Source: Smithella sp.
GTDB lineage: Bacteria; Desulfobacterota; Syntrophia; Syntrophales; Smithellaceae
Length of the DNA stretch: 64,000 bases
NCBI GenBank assembly: GCA_007244375.1
Contig: SCVW01000025.1
Location: forward strand, 1-64,000
Reading direction: 5' to 3'
Shown: one piece after another, positions 53,890 to 64,000 of the stretch
Position numbering within the stretch: the stretch's first letter is position 1
How the letters are laid out: the number at the start of each line of letters is the position of its first letter
Notes under the pieces: model-generated
Told to the model about the DNA's origin: nothing
Databases searched by the model: none
What the model saw: the letters and a program-made list of their open reading frames with translations, nothing else
Made by a program: the position numbers and the translations under genes

Positions 53890-54568
53890 TTTTCGGATAG
53901 GCATCCGCCGAACGCAGATAGACAGGTCCGAATTTTTCCGCATCAAGCAATTCATTCCGATTGAATTTTTCCATCCCCAAAACAGCAACAGAAGAAGCGT
54001 GAATATATTGCTGCTGCTCTGAAGCAATAAAAATATTTTTGTTTGTCCCACGGATAATACCGGCATATTTGATTGCCCCTTCACCGACAAAAAACACTTC
54101 TTTTTTACAATCAGAACCAGGATCAATATCCGCCGGATTTAGAACTTCGTCTGCACCTATTTGCTCCAAAAGACCCTTCGGATTATAATGGAAATAAGCT
54201 ACATAAACCTGTCCCCTTCCGGCGTCCATCACAGAACAAATTATTTTTGAACTTTTACCTGCATTCAACGCAAGTGCCATGAGAGAAGAAACGCCGACCG
54301 CAGGTTTTCCCGTTGCCAGCATGAATCCTTTAAGCGTACTGGCTCCAATACGCAAGCCAGTAAACGAACCGGGGCCGACCGTACAGGCAAATAAATCAAT
54401 ATCTGTAACTCTTATTTCCGTTTGAAGGCAGGCTTGATTAATAGCAGGCAAAAGCACTTCGGAATGATTTAAATCTACATTGATCAGGATATCATAAAGA
54501 ATAACATTATCCTGTAAAATGGCTACGGAAGCGGTTTTAAAAGATGTATCAAACGCCAAAGTCAACAT
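53870..54568 (-). CDS. tsaB: tRNA threonylcarbamoyladenosine biosynthesis protein TsaB
   Basis: 232 residues of the ASKHA fold. LAFDTSFKTASVAIL starts the fold and TVGPGSFTGLRIGASTLKGFMLATGKPAVGVSSLMALA is diagnostic of TsaB. It acts with TsaC, TsaD and TsaE to make t6A37 in ANN-decoding tRNAs. The last residues (RKKLFLKK) are basic. It directly follows rseP on the same strand (three-base gap). Confidence 0.92.
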   Translation of the reverse strand: MLTLAFDTSFKTASVAILQDNVILYDILINVDLNHSEVLLPAINQACLQTEIRVTDIDLFACTVGPGSFTGLRIGASTLKGFMLATGKPAVGVSSLMALALNAGKSSKIICSVMDAGRGQVYVAYFHYNPKGLLEQIGADEVLNPADIDPGSDCKKEVFFVGEGAIKYAGIIRGTNKNIFIASEQQQYIHASSVAVLGMEKFNRNELLDAEKFGPVYLRSADAYPKKTFLKK

Positions 54569-54571
54569 AGC

Positions 54572-55663
54572 TCACTTAAACATTTTCATAATATCGTTGA
54601 TGAATTTTATGTTTAACCGCTCAATATCAATGAAAATCACGAAAAGCATCAGCATCAACAAGACAGCAAATCCGATTTGCTGAGAAATTTCTTTCACCTT
54701 TATACTCATTTCTCTTCTGGTTACAATTTCAATCAGGTAGAAAAAGATATGACCGCCATCGAGAACCGGAATGGGAAAAAGATTAATTACTCCCAGATTA
54801 ATGGAAAGTATAGCCATAAAAAGAATGAATGGTATTATGCCTTCTTTTACCTGAGCACCGGCAACCTGAGCAATAAAAATCGGACCACCTAACGTCCGTG
54901 GTGAAATAACACCCTTAAAAATTTTATACACAGAAATAATCGTCAGCTTGCTGATCTCCAACGTCTTGCTTAATGAGGCAATAATTGCATCCACCGGATT
55001 CTTTCTTTCTACCACCATGTCTCCGGAAGGGGAAACTCCGATAAGATATCTGGATTCTTCTTCGCCGAAAATATTTTTTGTTTTAGATAACTTCGGCTTA
55101 ATTAAAAGATGCTTCTTTTCTGCACCCCTCTCTATAATAAAGTCCACATTCTTGCCTTCGCTTTTGGCTATTGCCGACTTTACTTCTTCCCAGAAGACGA
55201 TTTTTTGTCCGTTAATGGAAATGATTTTATCGCCGTTCATAATCCCCGCTTCCACAGCGGCTCCTTCTTTTTGTAGTTCTCCGACAACAGCAGTCAGGTT
55301 CGGCAAACCGTACATATAAACAATAAAAAATATCAGTATCGCCAATAAGAAGTTAAAAACGGGACCAGCCAATACTATCAATATCCGTTTCCATACCGCC
55401 TGCTTATAGAACGATCTTTTTTCATCTTCCGGCGATAGCTCCTCATCGCCCGACTCACCCAACAATTTGACAAATCCGCCTAAAGGAATCCACGAAAGCG
55501 CATATTCCGTTTCTCCTACTTTCTTACTGACGATTTTCGGTCCGAAACCGAGAGAAAATTTTAAGACGCCCACACCGGAAATCCGGGCAACCAGAAAATG
55601 ACCGAATTCATGGACAAAAATAAGAACACCAAGTAATATTATAAAAGAAATTAAGGTAGTCAC
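54572..55663 (-). CDS. rseP: RIP metalloprotease RseP
   Basis: 363 residues from GTG 55663, which overlaps the dxr stop as GTGA; AAAGGA lies just ahead. HEFGHFLVAR is the H-E-x-x-H zinc motif on helix 1. NLFPIPVLDGGHIFFYLIEIV is the second catalytic-side helix with the third ligand. One PDZ domain is seen (VEAGIMNGDKIISINGQKI), where E. coli has two. It performs intramembrane cleavage of anti-sigma factors or signal peptide remnants. It is part of the dxr-rseP block found in many bacteria. Confidence 0.93.
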   Translation of the reverse strand: MTTLISFIILLGVLIFVHEFGHFLVARISGVGVLKFSLGFGPKIVSKKVGETEYALSWIPLGGFVKLLGESGDEELSPEDEKRSFYKQAVWKRILIVLAGPVFNFLLAILIFFIVYMYGLPNLTAVVGELQKEGAAVEAGIMNGDKIISINGQKIVFWEEVKSAIAKSEGKNVDFIIERGAEKKHLLIKPKLSKTKNIFGEEESRYLIGVSPSGDMVVERKNPVDAIIASLSKTLEISKLTIISVYKIFKGVISPRTLGGPIFIAQVAGAQVKEGIIPFILFMAILSINLGVINLFPIPVLDGGHIFFYLIEIVTRREMSIKVKEISQQIGFAVLLMLMLFVIFIDIERLNIKFINDIMKMFK

Positions 55664-56823
55664 TTCTTTATCCTTTCTATTATTTTGCCAGTCTCCCGTT
55701 TTGCCCATAAATCCGTTTGCAGAATATCATCCAACGAAGGATTATTAACCGGATTATGACAATTGAGAATTTTTTCTATAATCTCAGGCATATCACTAAA
55801 ACGAATTTTATTCTCAATAAACGCAGATACAGCTATTTCATCAGCGGCATTTAATACAACGGGAGCCGTGCCGCCGCAAAGAGCAGCCTCATAGGCAAGT
55901 TTAAGACATGGAAATTTCTTCATATCAGGCTTGCGAAATTCCAAACTCCCCGTTTCTGCAAGATTTAGTGCCGGAAGATCATTAATTATTCTTTCCGGAT
56001 AAGTTAAAGCGTATGCAATTGGTACTTTCATATCCGGAATTCCCATTTGTGCCAAAAAAGCCCCGTCAATAAATTCTATCATGGAATGTACTATACTTTG
56101 AGGATGGACTATAACATCAATGCTGTTTATGTCCATATTAAAAAACCATTTAGCTTCGATAACTTCCAATCCTTTGTTCATCATCGAAGCGGAATCAATG
56201 GTGACTTTTTTCCCCATCTTCCAGTTGGGGTGACGCAATGTTTGTGTCAGGGTAACCTTTCTTAATTCATTCCTGCTAAAATTTAGAAAAGGTCCACCCG
56301 AAGCTGTCAGGATAATCCGCCGCAAATTTTTTCTATTTTGTCCCTCCAGACACTGAAATATTGCACTGTGCTCACTGTCTACCGGAATAATTTTCACTCT
56401 CTTTTTTATTGCCCTTCGGGTTATAATTTCTCCCGCCATAACCATTGTTTCCTTGTTGGCCAGGGCTATGTTTTTACCCGCCTCAATCGCCGCAAGGGTC
56501 GGTATTAATCCGGCAGAACCCGCTATGGCTGAAATAACTGTATCTGCTGAAGGAAATGAAGCAACTTCTTTCAAACCTTCTTCATCATACAACACTTTAA
56601 CTTTATTTTTACTTGTTAAGGAGTCATGAAGCTTAAGCGCGGTTTCTTTGTTGCTTACAGCAACCGCTTTGGGTTTGAACTTTTCTATTTGTTTTTTGAG
56701 CAGCTTTATATTTCTTCCAGCCGTGAGAGCCTCAACCTGAAAACGCTGTGAATTTTTTTCAATGACATCAAGCGCGCTTAATCCTATTGAACCTGTTGAA
56801 CCTAAAATTGTTATTTTTTTCAT
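55660..56823 (-). CDS. dxr: 1-deoxy-D-xylulose 5-phosphate reductoisomerase
   Basis: 387 residues. KKITILGSTGSIGLSALDVI is the NADPH site, PVDSEHSAIFQCLEG the metal site and HPNWKMGKKVTIDSASMMNKGLEVIEA the substrate loop. It makes MEP in the MEP pathway. It is adjacent to the cdsA stop and coupled to rseP. Confidence 0.96.
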   Translation of the reverse strand: MKKITILGSTGSIGLSALDVIEKNSQRFQVEALTAGRNIKLLKKQIEKFKPKAVAVSNKETALKLHDSLTSKNKVKVLYDEEGLKEVASFPSADTVISAIAGSAGLIPTLAAIEAGKNIALANKETMVMAGEIITRRAIKKRVKIIPVDSEHSAIFQCLEGQNRKNLRRIILTASGGPFLNFSRNELRKVTLTQTLRHPNWKMGKKVTIDSASMMNKGLEVIEAKWFFNMDINSIDVIVHPQSIVHSMIEFIDGAFLAQMGIPDMKVPIAYALTYPERIINDLPALNLAETGSLEFRKPDMKKFPCLKLAYEAALCGGTAPVVLNAADEIAVSAFIENKIRFSDMPEIIEKILNCHNPVNNPSLDDILQTDLWAKRETGKIIERIKK

Positions 56824-57654
56824 TTATCCAATTATAAACACACGGTAATAATAAACAAAGGGTGCAATAAAAATCAGGCAATCCAGACGATCAAGGACTC
56901 CTCCATGTCCGGGGAGAAGTGAACCGGCATCCTTAAAACCAAAAAATCTTTTTATAGCGGATTCACAAATATCGCCCAGTTGTCCGATAATGCTGCCGGT
57001 AAAACCAAGAACAGCTATTTGTATCAATGATACTTCCGGCAAAAAATAATAAGCGAAAATCAGACAGGCAGTTGTGCTTCCTGCAACCAATCCGGCAAAA
57101 CCTTCCACCGTCTTACCGGGACTGACAAAAGGAATCAGTTTGTGTTTTCCAAAATATTTACCTGCATATAACGCAACTATATCGCCGATGAATGCGAGAA
57201 ACAAAACAAAAAATATCCATTCAATTCCTTTATCCGTCATTCGCAGAAAAATAAAATACGACATTAAAAAAGGTATATACATCATGCCGAAGATTACCTT
57301 GGCAACTGATAGAACATCAAACTTTGATTCTCTAATCGACAGGACAAATATTATAAAAACAATCAACACGGACAGTGCCAACACGGCAAGTAATTGCTGG
57401 TTGTTACCAAATAAGACAACCAATGGAATAATTACCGCCAGAATCAGACCTTCAATTTTTTCTTTTACAAAATCGGGACCAAAAACTATGTTATTATATT
57501 CCCAGACTCCAGCAATAATAAAAAAAGTAACCAAAGCCGCAAAAATTTCTTTCGATCCGTACACGATAACCAAGACCAAAACAGGTGCCAGAGCAAGACC
57601 TGTCAACCACCTCTTTAACAATGAATTACTTTCCCCTGTCGTATTATCGGACAT
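56824..57654 (-). CDS. cdsA: Phosphatidate cytidylyltransferase (CdsA)
   Basis: 276 residues with about eight membrane segments. The C-terminal signature GFKDAGSLLPGHGGVLDRLDCLI is typical of CdsA. It makes CDP-diacylglycerol, the substrate of pssA found at 44.7 kb. The stop abuts the dxr ATG. The gap to uppS contains repeats. Confidence 0.94.
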   Translation of the reverse strand: MSDNTTGESNSLLKRWLTGLALAPVLVLVIVYGSKEIFAALVTFFIIAGVWEYNNIVFGPDFVKEKIEGLILAVIIPLVVLFGNNQQLLAVLALSVLIVFIIFVLSIRESKFDVLSVAKVIFGMMYIPFLMSYFIFLRMTDKGIEWIFFVLFLAFIGDIVALYAGKYFGKHKLIPFVSPGKTVEGFAGLVAGSTTACLIFAYYFLPEVSLIQIAVLGFTGSIIGQLGDICESAIKRFFGFKDAGSLLPGHGGVLDRLDCLIFIAPFVYYYRVFIIG

Positions 57655-57733
57655 TTATTTTCCTTTTCACATTTCACTCTTCACTTTTTAATGAAACTCG
57701 CTAATCCCGATTTTATCAAAAGAAGCGCAAGTC

Positions 57734-57769
57734 GAATTATCCCAGGCATGTAGTGCCGTGGGACACTAT
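57734..57769. repeat. GAATTATCCCAGG...GTGGGACACTAT repeat
   Basis: It shares its fixed ends with 35204-35239 and has a different 11-base middle. GTGAA repeats (57660-57690, 57765-57782) flank it and reach the end of uppS. Confidence 0.6.
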
Positions 57770-58512
57770 TCACTATTCACTTCTTTCAATTGTTCGCTTG
57801 TCAAGCCAAAACGTCTTTCACGCTTCTGATAACTGGCAATTGCTTTGAAAAGATCATCTTTCGTAAAATCAGGCCACAGTACATTGGTAAAATACAGTTC
57901 CGTGTAAGCCATCTGCCAAAGAAGAAAATTACTGATGCGATATTCGCCGCTGGTCCGAATCAACAAATCCGGATCAGGCATTCCGGAAGTATACAAATAT
58001 TTACTAAAGGTCTCTTTATTAATATCATTTACGCCTATCTTGCCTTTTAAATTATCCTGAACAATTCTTTTTACAGCGCTGATAATCTCATCTCTACCAC
58101 CATAACTCAACGCCAGATTTAGAACCATTTTATCATTTTTTGCTGTAAATTCTTTTGTCTGCAAAAGCTTTTCTTTTACTGATGGATGAAGACGATCTGT
58201 TTCGCCGATAGTTGTAAGCCTGATTCCCTGTTTATGCAGTTCCTTTGCTTCTTTGGTCAAATATTCATCCAAAAGGAACATCAAAGCTTCTACTTCTTTT
58301 GCCGGACGTTCCCAATTTTCTATGGAAAAGGCATACAGGGTTAGATATTCAATACCTGTTTCGCGACACGCTTTGACGACAGTCTTGACAGCTTTGGCGC
58401 CTTGTCTATGTCCGCGAATTCTCCCTATTGCATGTTGTTCCGCCCAACGACCATTACCATCCATAATTATGGCTATGTGTCGTGGCAATTTATTCCAATC
58501 AATCTTTATCAT
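57766..58512 (-). CDS. uppS: Undecaprenyl diphosphate synthase
   Basis: 248 residues. IAIIMDGNGRWAEQHAIGRIRGHRQGAKAVK holds the catalytic Asp and the phosphate-binding residues; FSIENWERPAKEVEALM and IRTSGEYRISNFLLWQMAYTELYF follow. It makes the C55 lipid carrier used for cell-wall and surface polysaccharide synthesis. Its C-terminus overlaps a GTGAA-type repeat, so the last few residues (TSEQLKEVNSE) may be altered from the ancestral sequence. Confidence 0.95.
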   Translation of the reverse strand: MIKIDWNKLPRHIAIIMDGNGRWAEQHAIGRIRGHRQGAKAVKTVVKACRETGIEYLTLYAFSIENWERPAKEVEALMFLLDEYLTKEAKELHKQGIRLTTIGETDRLHPSVKEKLLQTKEFTAKNDKMVLNLALSYGGRDEIISAVKRIVQDNLKGKIGVNDINKETFSKYLYTSGMPDPDLLIRTSGEYRISNFLLWQMAYTELYFTNVLWPDFTKDDLFKAIASYQKRERRFGLTSEQLKEVNSE

Positions 58513-58669
58513 TGATCTTGCTCCAATTAAGATATTACTCTAATGGACAGAACAAATTTTTTCAACATAGAATCTCATTTAAGCAAATCTAATAAAATCT
58601 AAAAAATATTTAACATTAAATAAAACCAGACTACGCAATAGAAAAAAATGAAGCGTTTTAAAATTTTTT

Positions 58670-58750
58670 TGTCATTTCGACCGAAGGGAGAAATCTTGTA
58701 GTAAACGAGCATGATTAAGATTTCTCGTCACTATGTTCCTCGAAATGACA
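58670..58750. repeat. TGTCAT...ATGACA palindromic repeat
   Basis: An 81-base palindrome of the class found at 725, 24698, 29822, 37519, 40572 and 50454, with AGAAATCTT/AAGATTTCT inner arms. It lies between uppS and frr. Confidence 0.75.
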
Positions 58751-58813
58751 GTGTTTGTTTTCTTAAATGTCTATTGCGTAATCTGGGATAAAACAATGTT
58801 TAACAAATATACC

Positions 58814-58848
58814 CCAAAAAACAAATGGGGAGCTCTTGACTCCCCATT
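58814..58848 (-). terminator. Intrinsic terminator after frr
   Basis: On the minus strand AATGGGGAG (58848-58840), loop, CTCCCCATT (58832-58824), then TGTTTTTTGG. It is the best hairpin-plus-T-run in the window and lies 25 bases after the frr stop, closing the rpsB-tsf-pyrH-frr unit. Confidence 0.85.
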
Positions 58849-58872
58849 ATTTATATTTATGAAAAGTTCTAT

Positions 58873-59430
58873 TTAAATCTCCATTATTTCTTTTTCTTTT
58901 ACTGCCAGTATTTTATCTGTTTTTTCTATGTATTGATCAGTCAGCTTTTGAACTTCTTCTTGTGCGGTAAAAAGCTCATCTTCGGCCATTTTATTATTTT
59001 TTTTCAGATTTTTTAATTCTTCATTAGCGTCTCTGCGGGCATTGCGGAGTTTTATTTTTCCTTCTTCCGCCATTTTTTTAACAATCTTAACAAGTTCCTT
59101 ACGACGCTCTTCCGTTAATTGCGGAATAGCCAGACGCACCGTTTTACCGTCATTTGAAGGCGTTAAACCCAAATCCGACTTTTGAATAGCTTTTTCAATT
59201 GCGCCAATTACCGAAGCATCCCAGGGAATAATAACAATCAGACGGTTTTCCGGAATAGAAATGTTAGCAACCTGATTAATGGGGGTGGCGGTACCGTAAT
59301 AATCCACTCTTATTCCATCCAAAAGCGCAACGGATGCTCTCCCGGTTCTTACCCTGCTGAAAGACTTACTCAAACCGGTTATTGTTTTCTCCATTTCGTC
59401 TTTAAATTTTTGATAAATAGTTTCTTTCAT
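58873..59430 (-). CDS. frr: Ribosome recycling factor
   Basis: 185 residues. [45 protein letters not shown] and [32 protein letters not shown] are the classic RRF signatures, with coiled helices and the beta domain between. It splits post-termination ribosomes with EF-G. GGAGAG ribosome binding site lies ahead. It is followed by a strong terminator, then uppS. Confidence 0.96.
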   Translation of the reverse strand: MKETIYQKFKDEMEKTITGLSKSFSRVRTGRASVALLDGIRVDYYGTATPINQVANISIPENRLIVIIPWDASVIGAIEKAIQKSDLGLTPSNDGKTVRLAIPQLTEERRKELVKIVKKMAEEGKIKLRNARRDANEELKNLKKNNKMAEDELFTAQEEVQKLTDQYIEKTDKILAVKEKEIMEI

Positions 59431-59431
59431 A

Positions 59432-60157
<726 letters not shown>

Positions 60158-60160
60158 CTA

Positions 60161-60763
60161 TTATTTGATTTCCTCTCCCAGTTGAAATCTTGCAAATCTG
60201 CGAATGACAACATTCTCACCGGTTTTGGCTATGGTGTTATTTAAAAGCGTTCCTACAGTAATATCGGTATCCTTGATAAATTTCTGTTCAAGCAAACATA
60301 CTTCTTCGTAATATTTTTTGAGTTTTCCCTCTATTATTTTATCCCAGATTTTTTCCGGTTTCTTTTCCTCGCGCAACTGGGTGCGGTAAATCTCTTTTTC
60401 TCTTTCTATAACATCGCCCGGAATTTCCTCAGACCGGACATAAAGCGGATTCGATGCGGCAATATGCATGGCAACATCTTTTGCCATTTTCTGGAAATCA
60501 TCCGTCTTTGCCACAAAATCAGTCTCACAATTTATCTCCACCATAACGCCGATTCTGCCACCCATATGAATATAAGAGGCTATCGTGCCATCTTTAGCAG
60601 CTTTGGAAGACCTTTTCGTTGCCGCCGATAAACCCTTGGTTCTTAAATAATCAATTGCCTTTTCAAAATCACCGTTAGAAGCTATCAATGCTTCCTTGCA
60701 ATCCATCATGCCTGTACCGGTTTTTACTCTTAACTCTTTAACCATTGCCGAAGTTATTTCCAA
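60161..60763 (-). CDS. tsf: Elongation factor Ts (short form)
   Basis: 200 residues, the short EF-Ts form (E. coli has about 283). KELRVKTGTGMMDCKEALIASNGDFEKAIDYLR and EINCETDFVAKTDDF are diagnostic. It exchanges GDP for GTP on EF-Tu. Follows rpsB, precedes pyrH. Confidence 0.96.
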   Translation of the reverse strand: MEITSAMVKELRVKTGTGMMDCKEALIASNGDFEKAIDYLRTKGLSAATKRSSKAAKDGTIASYIHMGGRIGVMVEINCETDFVAKTDDFQKMAKDVAMHIAASNPLYVRSEEIPGDVIEREKEIYRTQLREEKKPEKIWDKIIEGKLKKYYEEVCLLEQKFIKDTDITVGTLLNNTIAKTGENVVIRRFARFQLGEEIK

Positions 60764-60834
60764 TTTTAAATCCTCCCTTAACCTATTAATAAATCCAATA
60801 ATATATTTTACAGCTGTTTGAATGATTCCCCGTT

Positions 60835-61647
60835 TTATTCTTCCGATTGTGCAACTTTGTCTTCCATTTCTATGCTTTCGGGTATATCTGTTTCTTCCGG
60901 TTTGGTTTCAACAATAACGCCCGCATTTGCTTCTTTATTTGATTCTGCAGTTAGTCTTTCTTCCAAACGTCTCTTCCCTTCCGAAACCGCATCGGCAAAT
61001 TTGGAGGTAAATAATTTAATCGCTCTGATAGCATCATCATTTCCCGGTATAATATAATCTATATCGTCAGGATCACAATTCGTATCAACGATAGCCACTA
61101 TCGGAATTCTTAACTTTTTCGCTTCGTTAACCGCTATATGTTCACGGCTTGGATCAACAATAAAAACGGCCGCCGGTATGGATTTCATATTCCTGATTCC
61201 GCCTAAAACATCTTCCAGTTTTTCCTTTTCCTTTTGTAATTTGGTTATTTCTTTTTTGGGAAAAGCTTTGATTGATTCATCATTGAACATATCCGTCAAT
61301 GTGTTTAAACGATCGATACTCTTCTTTATTGTAGAAAAGTTCGTCAACATTCCTCCCAGCCACCGCTGATTAACGTAAGGCATGCCGCAGCGCAGAGCAT
61401 CTTCCTTAATGGCTTCCTGTGATTGTTTTTTCGTGCCCACAAAAAGCACTTCCTGACCCTGACTGACAACTTCAATTACAAAGTTATATGCCATCTGAAA
61501 CAGGCCCACGGTCTGTTGAAGATCGATAATATAGATGTTGTTTCTCGCCCCGAAGATGTATGGTTTCATCTTGGGATTCCATTTGTTCGTCTGATGTCCG
61601 AAATGAACACCGGCTTCCAGTAAAAGTTTCATTGAAATTGCTGACAT
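60835..61647 (-). CDS. rpsB: 30S ribosomal protein S2
   Basis: 270 residues. [35 protein letters not shown] and [59 protein letters not shown] are S2 hallmarks. The C-terminal 40 residues are an acidic extension. A strong AAGGAGATAA ribosome binding site is upstream, in a leader of about 190 bases. Confidence 0.97.
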   Translation of the reverse strand: MSAISMKLLLEAGVHFGHQTNKWNPKMKPYIFGARNNIYIIDLQQTVGLFQMAYNFVIEVVSQGQEVLFVGTKKQSQEAIKEDALRCGMPYVNQRWLGGMLTNFSTIKKSIDRLNTLTDMFNDESIKAFPKKEITKLQKEKEKLEDVLGGIRNMKSIPAAVFIVDPSREHIAVNEAKKLRIPIVAIVDTNCDPDDIDYIIPGNDDAIRAIKLFTSKFADAVSEGKRRLEERLTAESNKEANAGVIVETKPEETDIPESIEMEDKVAQSEE

Positions 61648-61835
61648 ATTTATCTCCTTATTTTGTTTTTTTCCTCCATCTTCTTCAACTTACGCGGCAA
61701 ACTTAATTTTTAAGCAACATACCGGCAATCCGAAGATGTGCGAAATTTGTCTGGCGGCACTTAGCATAAACATTTTAAATAATCAAGCTTAAATAACCAT
61801 TTTCCGGCAATAAAATTAATAATTTTTACCGGTAA

Positions 61836-63035
61836 TCAGGTCGTGTAATCGGCGTTTATCTTTACATAGTCGTAGGAAAGATCCGAGGTATAAACAAAAT
61901 AGGATTTATCTCCTGCCCCCAGACTAACATTTACATTAATCCGGTCTTTTTTAAATATTTCATTTAATTCACTTAAATTAACATTAACAGGAGAATCCTG
62001 ATGAAATACAAGTTTATTACCGATAGACAGGTTTACTTTTTCCTTTTCCATGGATATTCCTGAAGAACCAATGGCAGCAATTATCCTTCCCCAGTTGGGA
62101 TCTTCTCCAAAAAATGCCGTCTTGACCAAATTGGAGTTCGCAATAGCATAAGCGACGGATCGCGCATCGGACTTTGATTTAGCTCCTTCGACCATAATTG
62201 AAATAAATTTTGTCGCTCCTTCGCCATCCTTAACAACCGCCCGGCAAAGTTCCGTTAAAACCTCGGACAGCATATCGCGAAAACGCTGAAGTCGGGCTTG
62301 TACCTTTTCCAACGGATTATTGCCGGCTGAACCATTGGCCAGAATAATCGCCATATCATTGGTGCTCATGCACCCGTCAACACTGATCGAATTAAATGTG
62401 GAATTAATCGCCTGATGAAACACTGTGCTCAATGCCTTGGAATCGATTAAAGCATCGGTCATAACATAGGTGAGCAAGGTAGCCATGTTAGGTTCAATCA
62501 TTCCGGCACCCTTGGCAATACCGCAAATGGTAATATCTTTCGCTCCGACCACACCTTTGCGAATGGCAATCTTGGGATATTTATCAGTTGTCATAATTGC
62601 TTCTTCCGCATCTTCAATTCCGTTCTCATTCAACCCCTTAACCAGTTTACCCATGCCGCTTTCTATCTTTTTCAAGGGAAGTCTTTTCCCGATGACTCCT
62701 GTGGAACCTACCAATACCAATTCATCTTTTATTTTCATTTCCCTGGATAACGCTGTGGAAACGGCCAATGCATCCCTGTAACCTTCCTTCCCAGTGGCCG
62801 CGTTGGCACATCCGCTATTGGTAATAATTGCCTGAGCGACACCTTTTTTGACACGTTCTTCATTTATCAACAGCGGCGCTGCTTTAAATGTATTTTTAGT
62901 AAACACAGCCGCCACTTTTGCGGGAACTGTAGAGTAAATCAAGCCTAAGTCTTTTTTGTCGGAACCTTTAATACCAACGGCAATTCCATTGGCCAGAAAG
63001 CCGGGTACACTGATTTTTGTTTTATTTTTAACCAT
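61836..63035 (-). CDS. argJ: Bifunctional glutamate N-acetyltransferase/ornithine acetyltransferase
   Basis: 399 residues. IAKGAGMIEPNMATLLTYVMTDA contains the autocleavage site (Ala-Thr), and SGCANAATGKEGYRDALA the N-terminal signature. It recycles acetyl groups in arginine synthesis. It lies 28 bases after secA. No regulation is visible. Confidence 0.95.
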   Translation of the reverse strand: MVKNKTKISVPGFLANGIAVGIKGSDKKDLGLIYSTVPAKVAAVFTKNTFKAAPLLINEERVKKGVAQAIITNSGCANAATGKEGYRDALAVSTALSREMKIKDELVLVGSTGVIGKRLPLKKIESGMGKLVKGLNENGIEDAEEAIMTTDKYPKIAIRKGVVGAKDITICGIAKGAGMIEPNMATLLTYVMTDALIDSKALSTVFHQAINSTFNSISVDGCMSTNDMAIILANGSAGNNPLEKVQARLQRFRDMLSEVLTELCRAVVKDGEGATKFISIMVEGAKSKSDARSVAYAIANSNLVKTAFFGEDPNWGRIIAAIGSSGISMEKEKVNLSIGNKLVFHQDSPVNVNLSELNEIFKKDRINVNVSLGAGDKSYFVYTSDLSYDYVKINADYTT

Positions 63036-63063
63036 AAAAACACTTCCTTTTTTTTAAAATAAC

Positions 63064-64000
63064 TTAAGCACCACAACATTTCTTGTATTTCTTACCGCTC
63101 CCGCAAGGGCAGGGATCATTCCGTCCGATCTTGGCACCTTCATGCTTGATCGTTTTGGGTTGCGGCACATCTTCTCCGCGGCTCATAATATAATCCTGTT
63201 TTTGTTTTTGCCGTATTTCTTCAACCTCTTCCTCTCTCTGGATTCTAATCAGACATAGTTTTTCCAGCACGTCCATTTTAATTCGGGCAATCATTTCCAT
63301 GAACATCTCATACCCTTCACGCTGATATTCCCTGACCGGATCCTTTTGAGCGTAGCCGCGCAAACCGATTCCTTCTCTTAGATGGTCCATCGCCAGCAGA
63401 TGTTCTTTCCACTGAGTGTCTATTGCCTGAAGCATGATTACCTTCATCAGGTAACTCATCAGCTCTTTACCGAATTCGTCTTCTTTATCATGCAGGAGTT
63501 TTTGAACTCCTTGAATTATAAACTCGTGAACAGATGACGGAGCAGCACTACTCTGCCCGAAATTGACTAAATCAAATTTTATATTGAACTGCTTCAACAA
63601 AGCGTCTTCCAGTCCTTTAAGGTTCCATTCGTCCTTATTTTCTTTCTCATTCATAAATTCGGAAAGAAAATCATTGACGATTTCTTCAATCATTTCATTA
63701 ACATCTGTCCATAAGTCGTCGCCACGAAGTACTTTTTTGCGCTGTTCATAAATTACTTTGCGCTGCCTGTTCATTACATCATCATAATCAAGCAGATGTT
63801 TGCGGATATCAAAATTCTGTCCTTCAACACGTTTCTGGGCATTTTCTATAGCGCGGGAGATATATTTATGTTCAATCGGCTGATCCTCTTCAATGCCGAT
63901 TTTATCCATAATCCCGGATATTCTTTCCGCACCGAATATACGCAACAAATCATCTTCCAGAGAAAGATAAAAGCGTGAAGATCCTTTGTCACCTTGCCTT
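63064..64000 (-). CDS. secA: Preprotein translocase ATPase SecA (C-terminal part, cut by the window edge)
   Basis: About 312 residues of the C-terminal end. The frame is open to the right edge ([22 protein letters not shown]...). Helical wing and scaffold elements ([25 protein letters not shown]) and the end [17 protein letters not shown] with the zinc-binding C-x-C-x8-CC motif are typical of SecA. The full gene is longer; its N-terminal motor lies outside the window. Confidence 0.96.
   Translation of the reverse strand, partial: RQGDKGSSRFYLSLEDDLLRIFGAERISGIMDKIGIEEDQPIEHKYISRAIENAQKRVEGQNFDIRKHLLDYDDVMNRQRKVIYEQRKKVLRGDDLWTDVNEMIEEIVNDFLSEFMNEKENKDEWNLKGLEDALLKQFNIKFDLVNFGQSSAAPSSVHEFIIQGVQKLLHDKEDEFGKELMSYLMKVIMLQAIDTQWKEHLLAMDHLREGIGLRGYAQKDPVREYQREGYEMFMEMIARIKMDVLEKLCLIRIQREEEVEEIRQKQKQDYIMSRGEDVPQPKTIKHEGAKIGRNDPCPCGSGKKYKKCCGA

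Noticed and set aside
61648-61835. Riboswitch or ribosomal-protein leader upstream of rpsB
   Set aside because: The leader has no motif I can identify with confidence, and I could not place a convincing promoter there.
63064-63948. SecA starting at a TTG within the window
   Set aside because: The frame continues conserved to the right edge, so this is the interior of a longer gene.

Overview
The window is bacterial chromosome, AT-rich, densely packed and mostly transcribed from the minus strand. The housekeeping gene order, the PHP-type phosphatase paired with a Wza/Wzc exporter, and the dispersed palindromic intergenic repeats fit a Gram-negative member of the former Deltaproteobacteria (Desulfobacterota), perhaps a Syntrophus/Smithella-like lineage. 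That placement is inference from gene content; no rRNA gene is present.

Region 1 (1-15.1 kb, minus) starts with a TumE-type toxin and then holds the distal part of an exopolysaccharide or O-antigen cluster. It encodes six glycosyltransferases, a hexapeptide acyltransferase, an aminoglycoside-phosphotransferase-like kinase, a nucleotidyltransferase/thymidylate-kinase-like fusion, an O-antigen ligase/polymerase-like membrane protein, an FkbM methyltransferase and a Wzx-type flippase. A VanZ-like gene at its end is interrupted by an in-frame TAG. The matching upstream part of the cluster (galE, CpsB-like phosphatase, Wzc-like tyrosine autokinase, Wza-like export lipoprotein) lies at 24.8-31.1 kb. 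No initiating sugar-phosphate transferase is visible.

Region 2 (15.1-24.5 kb, minus) is an accessory island between the two halves. It carries a HEPN/MNT pair whose HEPN gene is frameshifted, three different DUF4143-type AAA ATPases, a HigBA-like pair, a Phd/RelE pair and a papain-like C1 peptidase. Each module is separated from the next by composite intergenic repeats. Several modules have near-consensus promoters with a palindrome in or over the promoter.

Region 3 (31.8-46.1 kb, minus) is core: aldo/keto reductase, tRNA-Pro(UGG), rdgB, rph, a cell-wall amidase, rel/spoT, proS, ispG, a PurF-like protein that lacks the glutaminase cysteine, an aspartate aminotransferase, coaD, rsmD, pssA and psd. 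Many of these genes overlap by 1-4 bases.

Region 4 (46.3-53.9 kb) is the only plus-strand block. It holds a transglutaminase/ABC-ATPase/ABC-permease operon behind a good promoter, then an excisionase-type HTH protein, an ExeA/GspA-like ATPase with a long Pro/Glu-rich linker, and a TPR protein.

Region 5 (53.9-64 kb, minus) is the conserved block secA (cut by the window edge), argJ, rpsB, tsf, pyrH, frr, uppS, cdsA, dxr, rseP and tsaB. It joins translation, isoprenoid and phospholipid synthesis and envelope functions, and a clear intrinsic terminator follows frr.
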